The notes under the pieces were generated by a model. It was not told where the DNA came from. It was given only the letters and a program-made list of their open reading frames with translations, and did not search any database. Made by a program: the position numbers and the translations under genes. Below are positions 1 through 8,593 of a DNA stretch of 64,000 nucleotides, piece by piece. The DNA is taken from the NCBI RefSeq assembly GCF_002095395.1, contig NZ_MJEI01000107.1, positions 124,001 through 188,000 of the forward strand, read 5' to 3'. The DNA is from Williamsia sp. 1135. Lineage in GTDB: Bacteria > Actinomycetota > Actinomycetes > Mycobacteriales > Mycobacteriaceae. Position 1 is the stretch's first letter. Every line of letters starts with the position of its first letter.

Positions 1-385
1 GGCGGCCATCGAGTAGTCCGCGCTGGGCCATCGCGACCGTGGCACCGCAGATCCCGGCCACGGGTGTACCGGCTGCGAGGAATTCGGCTGCCGCATCCAC
101 GAATGCGGTCAGACCGCCGCTCAAGTACTCCGACGCTCCGGGCAGGATGAGCATGGCGCTGTCTCGCGGGTCAAGATCGGCGAGCGCGATGTCAGGCACG
201 ATGCGAACACCTCCCGCGGTGGTGATCGGCTCCGTTGTCGGCCCGACGGTCCGGATCCGGTACCTCCCGGGATTCGCCTGGTACTCGGGATTGTTGATGT
301 GCGCGACCGCGTATCCGGTCTCCCAGTCGGCGAGTGTGTTGTAGACAGCGAGATGAACGGTGTGTGGTTCTGTTGTTGTGGTCAT
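1..385 (-). CDS. DJ-1/PfpI family protein (3' end beyond window)
   Basis: Reading leftward from an ATG at 385-383, the first 128 codons show the class I glutamine amidotransferase-like fold of the DJ-1/PfpI family. An N-terminal beta strand reads HLAVYNTLADWE, a middle segment reads LILPGASEYL, and the nucleophile-elbow motif AGICGATVAMA follows with its Cys near residue 114. An in-frame TGA five codons upstream rules out an earlier start. There is no Shine-Dalgarno sequence, so the mRNA may be leaderless. The start codon touches a palindrome (see 385-420). Family members are stress-related hydrolases, glyoxalase-like enzymes or transcription-linked sensors, and the substrate here cannot be told. 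The gene runs off the left edge, so the C-terminus is unseen. Confidence 0.8.
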   Translation of the reverse strand, partial: MTTTTEPHTVHLAVYNTLADWETGYAVAHINNPEYQANPGRYRIRTVGPTTEPITTAGGVRIVPDIALADLDPRDSAMLILPGASEYLSGGLTAFVDAAAEFLAAGTPVAGICGATVAMAQRGLLDGR

Positions 386-420
386 GACAGTATGCTGTCA
401 TAAATGACAACATGCTGTCA
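385..420. promoter_or_regulatory. Two tandem operator-like palindromes at the PfpI-family gene start
   Basis: Two 16-bp imperfect palindromes occur in tandem at 385-400 (arms TGACAG and CTGTCA) and 405-420 (arms TGACA and TGTCA). Their starts are exactly 20 bp apart, about two helical turns on the same face of the DNA. The first touches the start codon of the leftward gene. Paired dyads of this size suit a dimeric TetR-, GntR- or MarR-type repressor. No regulator gene is visible in the window, but one could lie beyond the left edge. The function is inferred; the symmetry is seen directly. Confidence 0.6.
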
Positions 421-439
421 AGATGTCCGGGCTGCTTCG

Positions 440-2950
440 TCAGCCAGGAATGATTTCCATGTCCTGGAGTTCGGGTTCGTCATCAGCGGTGTCGGGGGCG
501 CTGAACCGGGCGAGCAACGACCATCCGCGATGTCCGTCGGGGTCGTCGAGTACCTGCCTTGCGACCCACTGATCGTCCTCGCGTGTGACGCTGAACAGTG
601 CTGGTCCTCGCGCCCCCGGGCCCGCGCCGACGTCGCCGTACTCGTCGAGGAAATCGGCCATCTCATCGGCCCAGTCGAGGTCAGGGTACGCGGCCTGCAG
701 ATCGAACCAGGCGCGCCGTGACAACAGGTTGACGTACCGGAACATCGTGTTCCGCAACTGGACCCGAATGGCCCGGGCATTCGGTGCCCGTCCGGGTGTG
801 GGTGATCCCGCGGCGATCGGGTCGATGGGCCCGTCGTCGGGGTGGGTGAGTTGCTCCCACTCGTCGAGCAGGCTCGAGTCGACGCGGCGGACCAGGTCGC
901 CCAGCCACTCGACCACGTCGTCGAGTTCGTCGGTCCGGGCGGAGTTCGGGATGCTCTGCCGCAATGTTCGATATACGTCGGTCAGGTAGCGCAGGACCAC
1001 GCCTTCACTGCGGGCAAGGGAGTACCGGGAGATCAGATCGCCCCAATCCATACCCTCCTCGATCATCTGACGCACCACAGATTTCGGCCGGGGAGGCGTG
1101 TCCGCGACCCACGGGTGTCCCTGTTGGTAGATCCCGAATGCCTCGAAGATGAACTCACGCAGCGGACGAGGCCAGGTGACCTCGGTCAGCAGCTCCATCC
1201 GCTCCTCGTACTCCACGCCGTCGGCCTTCATCCGCGCGATCGCCTCGTTGCGGGCACTCTTCTGCTGACCCATGAGAACCGGTCGTGGATCGTCCAGGGT
1301 CGCCTCGACGATCGAGATCAAGTCGACGGTGTAGCTCTCCGATTTGGCGTCCAGCAGCTCGAACGTCGCCAGCGCAAAAGGGGACAGCGGGTTGTTGAGA
1401 GCGAAGTTCGCCGGAAGGTCGACGGCCAGAACGGCATAGCGGCCGTACTCATCAGGTTCGTCCAGGCGTCGCACGACACCACTGTCTATCAGCGAGCGGT
1501 ACAGGCGCAGTGCTCGCAGGATGTGCCAACGCTGCCGGGTGCGGGTCTCGTGGTTGTCTTCCAGCAGATGTCGCATCGCGGTGAAGCAATTGCCCGGGCG
1601 GGCAATGACTTCCAGCAACATCGAGGTGGTCACGGCAAATCGGGAGCGAAGTGGTTCAGGCGGCGCGACGATGAGCTTGTCGAAGGTGGCCTCGCCCCAT
1701 GAGACAAAGCCCTCGGGCGCCTTCTTGCGCTGGATCTTCTTAAGTTTCTTGGGATCGTCGCCGGCCTTGGCGACCAGCCGGGCGTTCTCGACGTCGTGGT
1801 CGGGTGCCTGGGCGACCACGAATCCACGCACATCGAATCCGGCGCGCCCCGCACGACCGGCGATCTGGTGGAACTCGCGCGCTTTGAGATGGCGCTGCCT
1901 GACGCCGTCATACTTGGTCAGTCCTGTCAGCAACACCGTGCGGATGGGGACGTTGATGCCGACGCCGAGAGTGTCTGTGCCGCATACCACCCGCAACAGA
2001 CCTTGCTGGGCGAGACGTTCCACCAGGCGCCGGTAGCGGGGGAGCATCCCGGCGTGGTGGACCCCGATGCCCGCTCGGACAGTTTTCGACAGGGTCTTCC
2101 CGAAGCCGGTGCTGAAACGAAAATCGCCGATCTCCTCGGCGATGGCGTCCCGTTCGGCGCGGCTGCAGATATTGGCACTGAGCAGGGACTGGGCCCGTTC
2201 CATCGCGGACAGCTGGGTGAAGTGGACCACGTAGACCGGCGCCCGGTCCTTGTGGATCAGTTCTTCGATGGTCTCGTGGACCGGCCGGGTCGAATACGAA
2301 TAGTCCAGAGGAACAGGCCGGGTGGTGCCGGTGATCGCGGCGGTGTCGCGGCCGGTCCGACGCTGGAGGTCGTCGACGAAGAAACTCACGTCACCGAGGG
2401 TTGCCGACATCAACACGAACTGGCTGCCGGGCAGTTCGATCAATGGGACCTGCCACGCCCAGCCGCGGTCTGGTTCGGCGTAGTAATGGAACTCATCCAT
2501 GACGATGACGCCGATCGAATGGTCGTCGCCCGCGCGGAGGGCGATGTTGGCGACGACCTCGGCAGTGGCACAAATGATCGGTGCGGTGGGGTTCACCGAG
2601 GCGTCGCCGGTGAGCATCCCGACGTTCTCGGCGCCGAATTGCGCGCACAGGTCGAAGAACTTCTCACTGACCAGGGCCTTGATCGGTGCGGTGTAGAAGG
2701 CCCTCCGGCCCTGCGCCGCAGCGAAATACAGAGCCCCACTGGCAACCAGCGACTTTCCCGAACCCGTGGGGGTCGAGATGATGACGTTGGATCCGGCCGC
2801 GAGTTCGATGAGCGCTTCGTCTTGGTGCGGATACAGGGAAATCCCCCGCGCCGCCCACCACGCGGTGAAGGAGCTGTACAGCTCATCGAGATCAGGCTCG
2901 GTGTCGGCTGGGAGATCGAGGGGCCGGGCCTGCGGCGGGTGGGTCACCAC
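440..2950 (-). CDS. Ski2-like DEAD/DEAH-box helicase with DUF3516-type C-terminus
   Basis: An 836-residue superfamily 2 helicase. The motifs appear in order: Walker A STPTGSGKS near residue 60, Walker B-type DEFHYY near 152, SATLGD (motif III) near 182, the long VHHAGMLPRYRRLVERL segment and GVGINVP near 325, and QIAGRAGRAG (motif VI) near 362. The Ski2-like core is followed by a long actinobacterial C-terminal region that I assign to DUF3516. The start is a GTG directly followed by a second GTG. The gene lies 24 bases downstream of the PAC2-family gene on the same strand, so the two probably share a transcript. It probably unwinds or remodels RNA, but the exact substrate is unknown. Confidence 0.85.
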   Translation of the reverse strand: MVTHPPQARPLDLPADTEPDLDELYSSFTAWWAARGISLYPHQDEALIELAAGSNVIISTPTGSGKSLVASGALYFAAAQGRRAFYTAPIKALVSEKFFDLCAQFGAENVGMLTGDASVNPTAPIICATAEVVANIALRAGDDHSIGVIVMDEFHYYAEPDRGWAWQVPLIELPGSQFVLMSATLGDVSFFVDDLQRRTGRDTAAITGTTRPVPLDYSYSTRPVHETIEELIHKDRAPVYVVHFTQLSAMERAQSLLSANICSRAERDAIAEEIGDFRFSTGFGKTLSKTVRAGIGVHHAGMLPRYRRLVERLAQQGLLRVVCGTDTLGVGINVPIRTVLLTGLTKYDGVRQRHLKAREFHQIAGRAGRAGFDVRGFVVAQAPDHDVENARLVAKAGDDPKKLKKIQRKKAPEGFVSWGEATFDKLIVAPPEPLRSRFAVTTSMLLEVIARPGNCFTAMRHLLEDNHETRTRQRWHILRALRLYRSLIDSGVVRRLDEPDEYGRYAVLAVDLPANFALNNPLSPFALATFELLDAKSESYTVDLISIVEATLDDPRPVLMGQQKSARNEAIARMKADGVEYEERMELLTEVTWPRPLREFIFEAFGIYQQGHPWVADTPPRPKSVVRQMIEEGMDWGDLISRYSLARSEGVVLRYLTDVYRTLRQSIPNSARTDELDDVVEWLGDLVRRVDSSLLDEWEQLTHPDDGPIDPIAAGSPTPGRAPNARAIRVQLRNTMFRYVNLLSRRAWFDLQAAYPDLDWADEMADFLDEYGDVGAGPGARGPALFSVTREDDQWVARQVLDDPDGHRGWSLLARFSAPDTADDEPELQDMEIIPG

Positions 2951-2974
2951 TGCAGGTTATGGCACCGAAGTCGG

Positions 2975-3958
2975 TCAGCCCGCAGCGCCGTCACCCTTGT
3001 CGTCACCGTCGCGCGATTCCGCGTCGTTCTCGGTAGTGGCCTCGTTCTGGGCGTGATCGGCCAGGAAGCGTTCGAGTTCGGCTCCGAGTTCGTCGCCGGT
3101 GGGCAGGTCACCCTCGGCGGCCAGTAACGACGCTTTCTCCTGCTGTGCCTGGTTGAACGTGTCGTATTGGGTCTCCAGTGCTGCAACCACCGACTCGACC
3201 TCTTGGTTGCCCGACACCTCGGCATCTACCTGGGTGCGCACCTTTTCTGCTGCATTGGCCAGCGCGGCTGTCGGGAGATCGAGACCCGTCACCTCGCCCA
3301 GAGACTCCAGCAGTTTGTGGGACGCGGCAGGGTATTCGGCCTGCGAGAGGTAGTGCGGGACGTGGACCGAGAGACCGGCGGTGGCCAGGCCGCGCTCTCC
3401 GAGCCGGAGTTCGAGCAGCATGGACGCGCTGCCGGGGACCTTGAGTTCCGAACCCCACCGGGGCAGCGAACCGATCAGGTCCTTGCTGTTCCCGTGGGCG
3501 GTGATCGTCGAGGGTCGCGTGTGGGGGATACCCATCGGGATGGCGTTGAGTCCGATCACCGATGTCACCCCGAACTGGTCCGAGAGAGCGCCGATGGCAG
3601 CGACGAACCGTTCCCAGCGCAGGTCTGGTTCGGCACCGGACAACAGGAGGAACGGGGTTCCGTTGTTGTCGCGGATCGCGTGCAGGGTCAGCTCCGGCAT
3701 GGCTGCTGCGGTGAACTCGTCGCCCGTGAAGGTCATCAGCGGACGGCGCGAGCGGTAGTCGATCAGTTCGTCGGTCGAGAACGTGGCGACCAGCTCCGAG
3801 TCGAGACTCTGCCGGAGATGGTCGGACGCCAACTTGATGGCGTGTCCGGCGTCCGCGAATCCTTCGAGGGCGTGGATCAGCACCGGACCGTCACCCTCGT
3901 CATCTGCCAGTTGTGGTGCTGGGAATTCGAGTTCGTAGAGCGTGGACTTCTCGTCCAT
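2975..3958 (-). CDS. PAC2 family protein (Rv2714-like)
   Basis: A 327-residue protein of the PAC2 (proteasome assembly chaperone 2) fold, matching the actinobacterial group typified by Rv2714. Typical N-terminal features are [19 protein letters not shown] and, further on, RSRRPLMTF. The C-terminal quarter is helical and ends in an acidic, low-complexity tail. The start was set at the internal ATG at 3958 because an AGGAGG lies 7 bases upstream; an upstream ATG at 4000 lacks such a site. The gene leads a probable operon with the helicase downstream. Family members are common near proteasome and DNA/RNA maintenance genes, but no biochemical activity is established that I can name. Confidence 0.85.
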   Translation of the reverse strand: MDEKSTLYELEFPAPQLADDEGDGPVLIHALEGFADAGHAIKLASDHLRQSLDSELVATFSTDELIDYRSRRPLMTFTGDEFTAAAMPELTLHAIRDNNGTPFLLLSGAEPDLRWERFVAAIGALSDQFGVTSVIGLNAIPMGIPHTRPSTITAHGNSKDLIGSLPRWGSELKVPGSASMLLELRLGERGLATAGLSVHVPHYLSQAEYPAASHKLLESLGEVTGLDLPTAALANAAEKVRTQVDAEVSGNQEVESVVAALETQYDTFNQAQQEKASLLAAEGDLPTGDELGAELERFLADHAQNEATTENDAESRDGDDKGDGAAG

Positions 3959-4031
3959 GGCGAACCTCCTCGCTGCCCAGTCGTGCGGTGTGTCGTCCAT
4001 TGTCTCCCATGAGCACCCTTACCCACCAATT

Positions 4032-4136
4032 CCGGCCTTCGGCCGGCCATGTGGTGACGTCGGTTCCATGGACTTGTCTGTGTCAACAGCCGTCGTCCAC
4101 GCAGGATTCCCACCAGTGCGTTCGCTCAGTGCGAAC
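4032..4136. promoter_or_regulatory. Intergenic region with two hairpins between PAC2 gene and mscR
   Basis: The 286-base gap between the divergent PAC2 and mscR genes holds a strong GC hairpin at 4032-4046 (CCGGCC, loop TTC, GGCCGG) and a second inverted repeat at 4120-4136 (GTTCGC, 5-base loop, GCGAAC). Either could be a structured leader or a regulator site. No clear -10/-35 pair was identified. Confidence 0.35.
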
Positions 4137-4244
4137 ACCGGCCGTCACCGATCGCTGCGGCGCCCATCCATGCACGCATGGCCATCTGGATATCGCTTAG
4201 GGTTGGTGCCGAGCGATAACTATGGACAGCGGCGAGAGGCAGTC

Positions 4245-5333
4245 ATGGCAGAGCAGGTTCGTGGTGTGGTGTCGGCAGGCAAGGGTGCTCCGACGACCAT
4301 CGAGACGATCACCATCCCCGATCCGGGGCCACGCGATGTGGTGGTGAAGATCCAGGCGTGCGGCGTATGCCACACCGATCTGGCCTACCGCGAGGGTGGG
4401 ATCAACGACGAATACCCGTTCTTGCTCGGGCACGAGGCCGCGGGCATCGTCGAGACCGTCGGTGATCAGGTCACCCTCGTCGAGCCCGGCGACTTCGTGG
4501 TCCTGAACTGGCGTGCGGTGTGCGGCGAATGCCGGGCCTGCAAACGCGGCCGGCCGCAGTACTGTTTCAACACCCACAATGCGAGCAAGCCGATGACGCT
4601 GGCCGATGGAACCGCGTTGACCCCGGCGCTGGGTATCGGCGCGTTCGCCGACAAGACGCTGGTCCACGAGGGCCAGTGCACCAAGGTCGCCCCGGATGCA
4701 GACCCGGCGGTCGTGGGACTGCTCGGCTGCGGCGTGATGGCCGGCCTGGGTGCGGCGATGAACACCGGCGGCGTCGTCCGCGGCGACAGTGTCGCGGTGA
4801 TCGGCTGCGGCGGCGTCGGTGACGCCGCCATCGCCGGTGCCCGCCTGGCCGGCGCGACGAAGATCATCGCGGTCGATCGTGATGCCCGCAAGCTCGAGTG
4901 GGCCACCGACCTCGGTGCCACGCACACCATCGACGGTTCGAAGATCGATGATGTCGTCACCGCGATCCAGGATCTCACCGACGGCAACGGCGCCGATGTC
5001 GTGATCGACGCGGTCGGGCGGCCCGAGACCTACAAGACCGCGTTCTACGCGCGGGATCTGGCCGGGGTTGTCGTCCTGGTCGGCGTGCCGACGCCGGACA
5101 TGAAGCTCGAACTCCCGCTGATCGACTTCTTCTCTCGCGGCGGCGCGCTCAAGTCGTCCTGGTACGGCGATTGCCTGCCCGAACGCGATTTCCCGATGCT
5201 CGTCGACCTTTATCAGCAGGGCCGGCTGCCGCTGGAGAAGTTCGTCTCCGAGCGGGTCGGCCTCGACGATGTCGAAGCTGCCTTCCACAAGATGGAGGCC
5301 GGCGAAGTGCTCCGCTCGGTGGTGATCCTGTGA
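4245..5333 (+). CDS. mscR: S-(hydroxymethyl)mycothiol dehydrogenase / S-nitrosomycothiol reductase
   Basis: A 362-residue zinc-dependent class III alcohol dehydrogenase. The catalytic zinc region is CGVCHTD with GHEAAG downstream. The structural zinc cysteines are [15 protein letters not shown]. The Rossmann motif is [19 protein letters not shown]. The pattern closely matches actinobacterial mycothiol-dependent formaldehyde dehydrogenase (MscR/AdhE2), which oxidises S-hydroxymethylmycothiol with NAD and also reduces S-nitrosomycothiol. The ATG start has GAGAGG about 5 bases upstream. Its stop overlaps the next start by GTGA, so the metallo-beta-lactamase-fold gene is co-translated. Together they look like a formaldehyde/nitric-oxide detoxification pair. 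Confidence 0.93.
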   Translation: MAEQVRGVVSAGKGAPTTIETITIPDPGPRDVVVKIQACGVCHTDLAYREGGINDEYPFLLGHEAAGIVETVGDQVTLVEPGDFVVLNWRAVCGECRACKRGRPQYCFNTHNASKPMTLADGTALTPALGIGAFADKTLVHEGQCTKVAPDADPAVVGLLGCGVMAGLGAAMNTGGVVRGDSVAVIGCGGVGDAAIAGARLAGATKIIAVDRDARKLEWATDLGATHTIDGSKIDDVVTAIQDLTDGNGADVVIDAVGRPETYKTAFYARDLAGVVVLVGVPTPDMKLELPLIDFFSRGGALKSSWYGDCLPERDFPMLVDLYQQGRLPLEKFVSERVGLDDVEAAFHKMEAGEVLRSVVIL

Positions 5334-5956
5334 CCATACGCATCGAGAACGTGGTCACCTCCGGCCAGTTCAGCCTCGACGGCGGAACCTGGGACGTCGA
5401 CAACAACATCTGGCTCATTGGCGACGACTCCGAGGTGGTGATCATCGACGCCGCGCACTCGGCGACGCCGATCATCGACGCGGTGGCCGGCCGGACCGTC
5501 AAGGCTGTCCTGCTGACCCACGGCCACAACGACCACGTGACCGTGGCACCGGAACTGTCGCAGCGACTCGATGCGCCGATGCTCCTGCACCCAGGTGATC
5601 GCATGCTGTGGGATCAGACCCACCCCGACATCGGGCCGGGCGAACTCGAGGACGGGCAGAAGATCACCGTCGGCGGCACCGATCTCGTCGTCATCAACAC
5701 ACCCGGTCATTCACCCGGCTCATGCTCGATCTACGCTCCCGAACTCGGCGTGTTGTTCAGCGGCGACACCCTGTTCTCCGGCGGGCCCGGTGCGACCGGC
5801 CGCTCGTTCTCCTCGTTCCCGACGATCATCGAATCCATTCAGACCAAGATCTTCACGTTGCCCGCCGAGACGAAAGTCAACACCGGCCACGGCGACTCGA
5901 CAGCAGTCGGAGACGAGTCACCACACCTCGAGGAATGGATCAAACGGGGGAGTTGA
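5330..5956 (+). CDS. Metallo-beta-lactamase-fold hydrolase paired with mscR
   Basis: A 208-residue MBL-fold protein with the metal-binding motif THGHNDH near residue 62, the later His in NTPGHSPGS, and Asp in FSGDTLF. These are the hallmarks of glyoxalase II-like binuclear metallohydrolases. It starts with GTG overlapping the mscR stop by four bases. Homologues in mycobacteria also sit directly behind mscR (Rv2259-Rv2260). An obvious inference is hydrolysis of the S-formylmycothiol product to formate and mycothiol, analogous to S-formylglutathione hydrolase, but this is not shown by the sequence. It ends immediately beside the convergent SGNH gene with no room for a terminator. Confidence 0.87.
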   Translation: MTIRIENVVTSGQFSLDGGTWDVDNNIWLIGDDSEVVIIDAAHSATPIIDAVAGRTVKAVLLTHGHNDHVTVAPELSQRLDAPMLLHPGDRMLWDQTHPDIGPGELEDGQKITVGGTDLVVINTPGHSPGSCSIYAPELGVLFSGDTLFSGGPGATGRSFSSFPTIIESIQTKIFTLPAETKVNTGHGDSTAVGDESPHLEEWIKRGS

Positions 5957-6826
5957 TCACGGGCCGATCTTCGCGAGCACCTGCTGCGCAATCCCGTTCT
6001 CACCGCGGGCATTCGGGTGCTGGGTCGAAGCGCCGATCGCTCCGGTACGAGGCTCGATCCACCGGGTCGCGGGACCCGTGCACGAGTTGTACGGAATCGA
6101 CGGGGTGAAGGTGTCCACGTACTCCACCCCAGCATCCCCGGCCTCTCGCGCCAACATGGCGTTCAGGTCCTTCTCGATCCCATTGAGATACGCGGTATCG
6201 GCCACCGAGTACGGGTTCTGAGGCCGGCAATTCCCGCGCTGCGGAAATATTGCGGGATAGCCGACGACGATGACGCGCGCGTGCGGCGACTTGCTCTTGA
6301 TGTCAGATAGGGCACCGGCGATCGCCGACGCGGTGGTGGTGTTGATCGCGTCGGCGAAGCGGGTTCCGTTACGGGCCTCGCAGGTCATCACCTCGGAGCT
6401 GATACCACCGGATTGTTGCTCGGCACACGAATTGAGGCTGCCGGTGTAGACGAAGCTGTCGTTGTAGCCGATCAAGAGCGTGACGAGATCGGTGTCGGCG
6501 CGCAGAGCCTCGAATTGGGGTCCTTGCCCCTCGAGTTGGCTGATCTCCAGATTTCGCACTTGGGCGCCGCCGCAACTCACATCTGTGAGTTGGTAGTCCT
6601 TTGTTTTAGCGACAACATGCGCGAAGTTGTTGGTCGAGCGGCCGCATCCGGCAGGCGATCCCGGCACCCGCTCGGGAACACCCGCACCGGCCGCGAACGA
6701 CGCGCCTAGTGAGACGTAGGACAAGGACGTGGCGCTCGCCTGCGGCGCACTCACGCTTGCTGCGATCGCGACGGCGATCGACGCGATGACCGCGGCCCGG
6801 GTGCGGAACCTGCTGGTTTGTTTCAC
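5957..6826 (-). CDS. Exported SGNH/GDSL-type esterase-like protein
   Basis: A 289-residue protein with a Sec signal peptide (basic start, hydrophobic AAVIASIAVAIAASVSA, Ala-X-Ala near residue 32). The SGNH blocks are degenerate. Block I is SLGASFAAG instead of the usual GDS, although the Ser remains. Block III is IGYND instead of GGND. The C-terminal His block is TQHPNARG, lacking the usual Asp three residues before His. A Trp lies upstream of the His, as in Streptomyces scabies-type esterases, which use a Ser-His dyad. It may therefore still be a lipase/esterase acting outside the membrane. GTG start; no strong ribosome site. Confidence 0.75.
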   Translation of the reverse strand: MKQTSRFRTRAAVIASIAVAIAASVSAPQASATSLSYVSLGASFAAGAGVPERVPGSPAGCGRSTNNFAHVVAKTKDYQLTDVSCGGAQVRNLEISQLEGQGPQFEALRADTDLVTLLIGYNDSFVYTGSLNSCAEQQSGGISSEVMTCEARNGTRFADAINTTTASAIAGALSDIKSKSPHARVIVVGYPAIFPQRGNCRPQNPYSVADTAYLNGIEKDLNAMLAREAGDAGVEYVDTFTPSIPYNSCTGPATRWIEPRTGAIGASTQHPNARGENGIAQQVLAKIGP

Positions 6827-6904
6827 CGCAGCAGATTAAGGGCGAATCGGCGTCATGGCGTGTCGAACAGGCGAAATCGTGATCCGTTCGCAGCTCGCCA
6901 GGTA

Positions 6905-7381
6905 CTAGCCGTCGAGTTGTGGGGGTGACGTCATCCGGCGGATGACCGCATCGATCTGTGCGTTTCGCAGCTCCGCGCCCCCGGAGATCTCCGAGGCGAG
7001 GTTCTCGAGTTCGGTCACCGACGTGTCAGCGTGCGCCACCAGTGGTCCCCGCAGGCGCTGCGGTGACCGGGCTGCGGTGATGAGTCGATCGTCGAGCTCG
7101 GTGGCAGCGATCTCGAGCCGGACCCGGGCGTCGATCCGGGCACCGTCGTAGTCCAGCTTCGGATCGGATCGCAACAGCGCCAATGCGTCACGGATTCGGC
7201 GGTGCAATCGGGCCTCCGGGTCGTGTGATCCCGCCCACGATGCGGGAGCCCGTGTCGGCCGGCCGGGGACGATCTCGTTGGCCTGCAACGCACTCTGCCG
7301 GATCCGGCGCGTCATGATGAACACGCCACCGGCCGCGGCCACGCACGCAACGATGACCACGAGAACGATCACAGCGGTCAT
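6905..7381 (-). CDS. Small membrane-anchored protein of SPFH cassette
   Basis: A 158-residue protein with one N-terminal transmembrane helix (TAVIVLVVIVACVAAAGGVFI) followed by a soluble, helical, mostly charged domain. I do not recognise a family. Its ATG overlaps the stop of the zinc-ribbon gene by ATGA, so it is the last gene of a three-gene operon transcribed leftward (SPFH-GYF, zinc ribbon, this gene). The arrangement suggests a membrane complex, but no enzyme motif is visible. Confidence 0.75.
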   Translation of the reverse strand: MTAVIVLVVIVACVAAAGGVFIMTRRIRQSALQANEIVPGRPTRAPASWAGSHDPEARLHRRIRDALALLRSDPKLDYDGARIDARVRLEIAATELDDRLITAARSPQRLRGPLVAHADTSVTELENLASEISGGAELRNAQIDAVIRRMTSPPQLDG

Positions 7382-8589
7382 GTGAGCACCGCCCACGCCG
7401 CCACGATCGCGATGATCACGATCAACGCCGCCACGACCGCGAACGCGATCTTGACCTTGCTCCACGGCCGTTGTCCCTGTACCTCGCCCGTGACGCCGTT
7501 GATGAACACCTGGAACGGAGTACCCGCGTACACCACGGTCAGCAACCAGATGGGCAGCAGCACATGCTTGAACCTCAGCGAGTTGTAGCGGGTGTCCTTG
7601 TTGTTGATCCGCTGGTGGTCGCCGCCGATATCGCGGCGGATGGCGGCGTCGATACCGGCGTCGATCCGGGACTGGGCCACCGGAAAGCACTGATCAGCGT
7701 CGAGATCGTAGGTCCGGCACAGATGGCCGGCAACGAACTCCGGGCTGAATGGCGTGGCCTGTCCGGTGGGCCATGGTTCGAGTTCGTGAACCCGGTCGGT
7801 GTCGAATCCGGTGTTCGCCAAGACCGCGACGTCATCGAAATTGTTGCCCACCACACCCGACCGATGACTCCAGCGGGTACGGGTCTCGGTGCGCCGGTTG
7901 TCTCCGCTGCCGGTGGTCACCGTGTAATTGTCGCCGCGCATCCCCGTATAAGAGGTGGTCGTGTCCGCGTCGTAGGTGAAGTAGGCCGCATAGAGGCTGG
8001 AGAACGAACCGACTTCCCTGTACTTCTTGAACTCGGTCGGAGCGAACCACCTGCTGTTGATCCATTGCTCGATCACCTCCCGGCCGCGTGCGTCATCGAC
8101 CTGGAACGGCAGGATGCCGTCGACCGGAAGCCTCGTGGGGGCTGCGTGGATGTCGTCGCGCTGAATTGGCGTGGCGCAGTAAGGGCATCGGGTCGTGGTC
8201 AGTGTGCCGGTGAATGTCGTTCTGCCCCCGCAACTCTGGCAGACGATTTCACGCTCGGAATCCGGTGTCGTCGCCGGGGGTGCCGCGGCGAGCAAGCCGC
8301 GCAACTGGGTCATCGTCGAAGCCAGATCGTGCTCGACGACCCGGCGTGCGGGATCGAGGACGATGGGATGCGAGCGACCACAGCTGGGGCACAACAGGTT
8401 CTGGGTCGTCGGGTCGAACACGAGCTGTGCGCCGCAACTGTCACAGGGATAGGTGCGCGTCTGCTCGGTGACCTGGAACAAGGCCCGTTCCGGGTCGGAC
8501 GCAGTAGGACGCGGCGGCATCGGAGGCAGTGGTGGTGGGGGGCCGGCCGAACCGTCGGGCAGGGGCGGCGGGTTGTGCGAATCGTTCAT
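7378..8589 (-). CDS. Zinc-ribbon membrane protein of SPFH cassette
   Basis: A 403-residue protein. The N-terminal 35 residues are Pro-rich. Two CxxC zinc ribbons follow: CDSCGAQL...CPSCG near residue 50 and CQSCGGRT...CPYC near 115. A long globular region comes next, containing FFTYDADTTTSYTG-like aromatic stretches, and the C-terminus has two hydrophobic helices (VLLPIWLLTVVYAG and IAFAVVAALIVIIAIVAAWAV). Proteins of this architecture are annotated as TFIIB-type zinc-ribbon or primosomal-N'-like, but nothing here supports a helicase role. The start ATG at 8589 was chosen just four bases after the SPFH gene ends, and the next gene overlaps by ATGA. A role as membrane partner of the SPFH protein is inferred. 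Confidence 0.82.
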   Translation of the reverse strand: MNDSHNPPPLPDGSAGPPPPLPPMPPRPTASDPERALFQVTEQTRTYPCDSCGAQLVFDPTTQNLLCPSCGRSHPIVLDPARRVVEHDLASTMTQLRGLLAAAPPATTPDSEREIVCQSCGGRTTFTGTLTTTRCPYCATPIQRDDIHAAPTRLPVDGILPFQVDDARGREVIEQWINSRWFAPTEFKKYREVGSFSSLYAAYFTYDADTTTSYTGMRGDNYTVTTGSGDNRRTETRTRWSHRSGVVGNNFDDVAVLANTGFDTDRVHELEPWPTGQATPFSPEFVAGHLCRTYDLDADQCFPVAQSRIDAGIDAAIRRDIGGDHQRINNKDTRYNSLRFKHVLLPIWLLTVVYAGTPFQVFINGVTGEVQGQRPWSKVKIAFAVVAALIVIIAIVAAWAVLT

Positions 8590-8593
8590 CGGC

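Noticed and set aside
7378-8589. Primosomal helicase annotation for the zinc-ribbon protein
   Set aside because: No helicase motifs are present; only the zinc ribbons resemble PriA.
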